From assembly GCA_963575745.1 (NCBI GenBank), contig CAUYUJ010000181.1, forward strand, positions 40,001 through 104,000: 64,000 nucleotides of DNA. The letters are read 5' to 3'. Source of the DNA: Prorocentrum cordatum. Taxonomy: Eukaryota; Sar; Dinophyceae; Prorocentrales; Prorocentraceae. Positions 62,877-64,000 of the stretch are shown one piece after another; the stretch's first letter is position 1; each line of letters starts with the position of its first letter. The notes under the pieces were generated by a model. It did not search any database and had not been told where the DNA came from. It worked only from the letters and a program-made list of their open reading frames with translations. The translations under genes were made by a program, and so were the position numbers.

Positions 62877-64000
62877 CTCCAGCGGCGGTGGAACTGGCAG
62901 CGGTTCCGCATCGCCTGGCTGCCTGCCTCGCCCTCGACCACGTGCGCGGCCTCGCGCGCCCCGCCATGCGCCACCACCTCTCCTGCCTCTGCCTCGGCCC
63001 TGGCCCCGGCCTCGACGAGGCTGGAGCGGCATGCCATCCTGGTCGCCCTCGAAGTGGACGAGCACGCCCTCTCCGTCAACTTCGACAAGTTGCGTGTCGA
63101 ACTTGCTCGGATCCTTGCCATTGCAGACATGCTTGTAGTAGCCCTCTGGTTGCAAATGCAGAAGACGGTCGATCCCAATGGTCTGCATGAGGGCAGACGC
63201 CTGGCACAACGCCAAGAGATACCACCGATTAGCAGAAGACTTCCAAGAGGTCCACCACACTTTCGAGCTAGCCTCACCTTCATCGTCGAAGCTCAAAGAA
63301 ACCACTGCAGCCTTATCTTTCTTCGTTGCACCCTTTGGCAGCATCGAGTGAACCCAACCATGCTGGTGCAAGTATAGTATCAACTCCCACCTTGTAGCAT
63401 CGCGAAGAGCGTCCGCCTCGGGGACTTGGGCCAAGGTGTTCTTCGGCGTGTCCAGGCGCAAGGTCAAGCGAAAGGAGTGCACCGCCTTGGCCGTTAATTG
63501 CCATGATGAGTGGCTCGACGTGAATAAGCAACACTGGACCAATCCGCTCCGCGCCATTGTTTCCAACGTCTTGCGGTCTCCGTCTCTGCTGCGGTGGTCC
63601 ACGCACATCGAGGCATACTCAGTTTGCTGCGATATGAAGTCCGAGGAAGTACCAGGAAAAGCCCCACACGATGAGAGCTCAACAAGGAGACGGGATAAGT
63701 CTGCTGGGTCGACACCTTCCACACCATGACCTGCGTAATGGTACTCGACTCCTGCCTTAGTGTCGATGCTCCAAGACTCGACGGAGCTCATCATGTCATC
63801 GATGGTGCTGAGTCTGGGCGGTCTCCACACGTAACAACCAGAGGTGTTGACTGCATCCACCAGAGAGGCATGGTTCGTTCTCTGTGATGGTTGCAAAAAC
63901 ACTGAAACTACTGGGGTGCCTAACCGACCTTGATCACCATGGTTTTGCTGCACCTCGTGCACGCTGACAACTACGTCGTCCCTAGCAAATGCTCCGACTC
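62877..64000 (-). CDS. Unknown gene, upstream exon, runs off the right edge
   Basis: The frame is open to the end of the window, so the start lies outside. It reads VEYHYAGHGVEGVDPADLSR, WELILYLHQHGWVHSMLPKG, KVWWTSWKSSANRWYLLALC and QASALMQTIGIDRLLHLQPE, then a Gly/Arg-rich run RGRGQGRGRGRRGG (about 63010-62945) like RGG boxes of RNA-binding proteins, and PPLE before the intron. At least 570 residues in total with the last exon. The globular part is not recognised. Confidence 0.65.

Overview
This window reads as nuclear DNA of a dinoflagellate alga. The order cannot be fixed from sequence alone; a GC-rich lineage such as Prorocentrum would fit. The reasons are very GC-rich DNA, huge amounts of simple and satellite repeat, exons separated by introns with non-GT donors (GA and GC are suggested here), a wrecked non-LTR retroelement, a cytosine-5 methyltransferase-like ORF of a type I associate from memory with dinoflagellate retroelements, and two runs of exactly 100 N (scaffold gaps). 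Bacterial features (operons, ribosome binding sites, CRISPR) are absent. No rRNA, tRNA or complete spliced-leader gene was recognised. Confidence for all genes is limited because no transcript or database evidence was available.

Layout: 1-9 kb is repeat DNA: a CGT microsatellite, a degenerate TTGCACCACATAGA satellite, an 800-bp degenerate telomere-like CCCTAACAC array, and from 5.5 to 8.4 kb a nest of small inverted-repeat elements and copies of a 260-bp repeat. 9-11 kb has no recognisable gene. 11.2-15.25 kb is a satellite block (TAC microsatellite, a gap, a 151-bp satellite, a ~130-bp satellite with an internal GGATCCGCT repeat). 16.96-18.57 kb (minus) holds a decayed LINE with endonuclease and linker. 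19.1-24.5 kb is the best gene of the window: a minus-strand 3',5'-cyclic-nucleotide phosphodiesterase with a putative zinc ribbon in its N-terminal part. Its introns carry microsatellites and copies of a ~200-bp inverted-repeat element. 25-46 kb is almost all repeat DNA (AAGATGGCC, GGGCTATA, TATG, GAGATCGAT, CAT, TCC and CACACG arrays). 46.7-48.3 kb (minus) is the methyltransferase-like ORF, cut by the second gap. 49.4-50.2 kb (minus) is an unknown ORF with a zinc-knuckle-like motif. 52.9-56.3 kb (minus) is a long uninterrupted ORF of about 1,100 residues with no recognised family. 57-62 kb has several small candidate genes between hairpins and an AT-rich foldback region. 62.08-64 kb (minus) is an unknown gene running off the right edge; its single visible intron is a 172-bp foldback element.

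How things fit together: all supported genes lie on the minus strand, which agrees with the long unidirectional gene clusters known in dinoflagellates. The most interesting pattern is at introns. In the phosphodiesterase gene, inferred introns are bounded by direct repeats of 7-26 bp that overlap the splice sites. One intron is homologous over its length to a second copy 22 kb away. In the rightmost gene an intron is exactly a foldback element. This looks like recent intron gain by transposable or introner-like elements.
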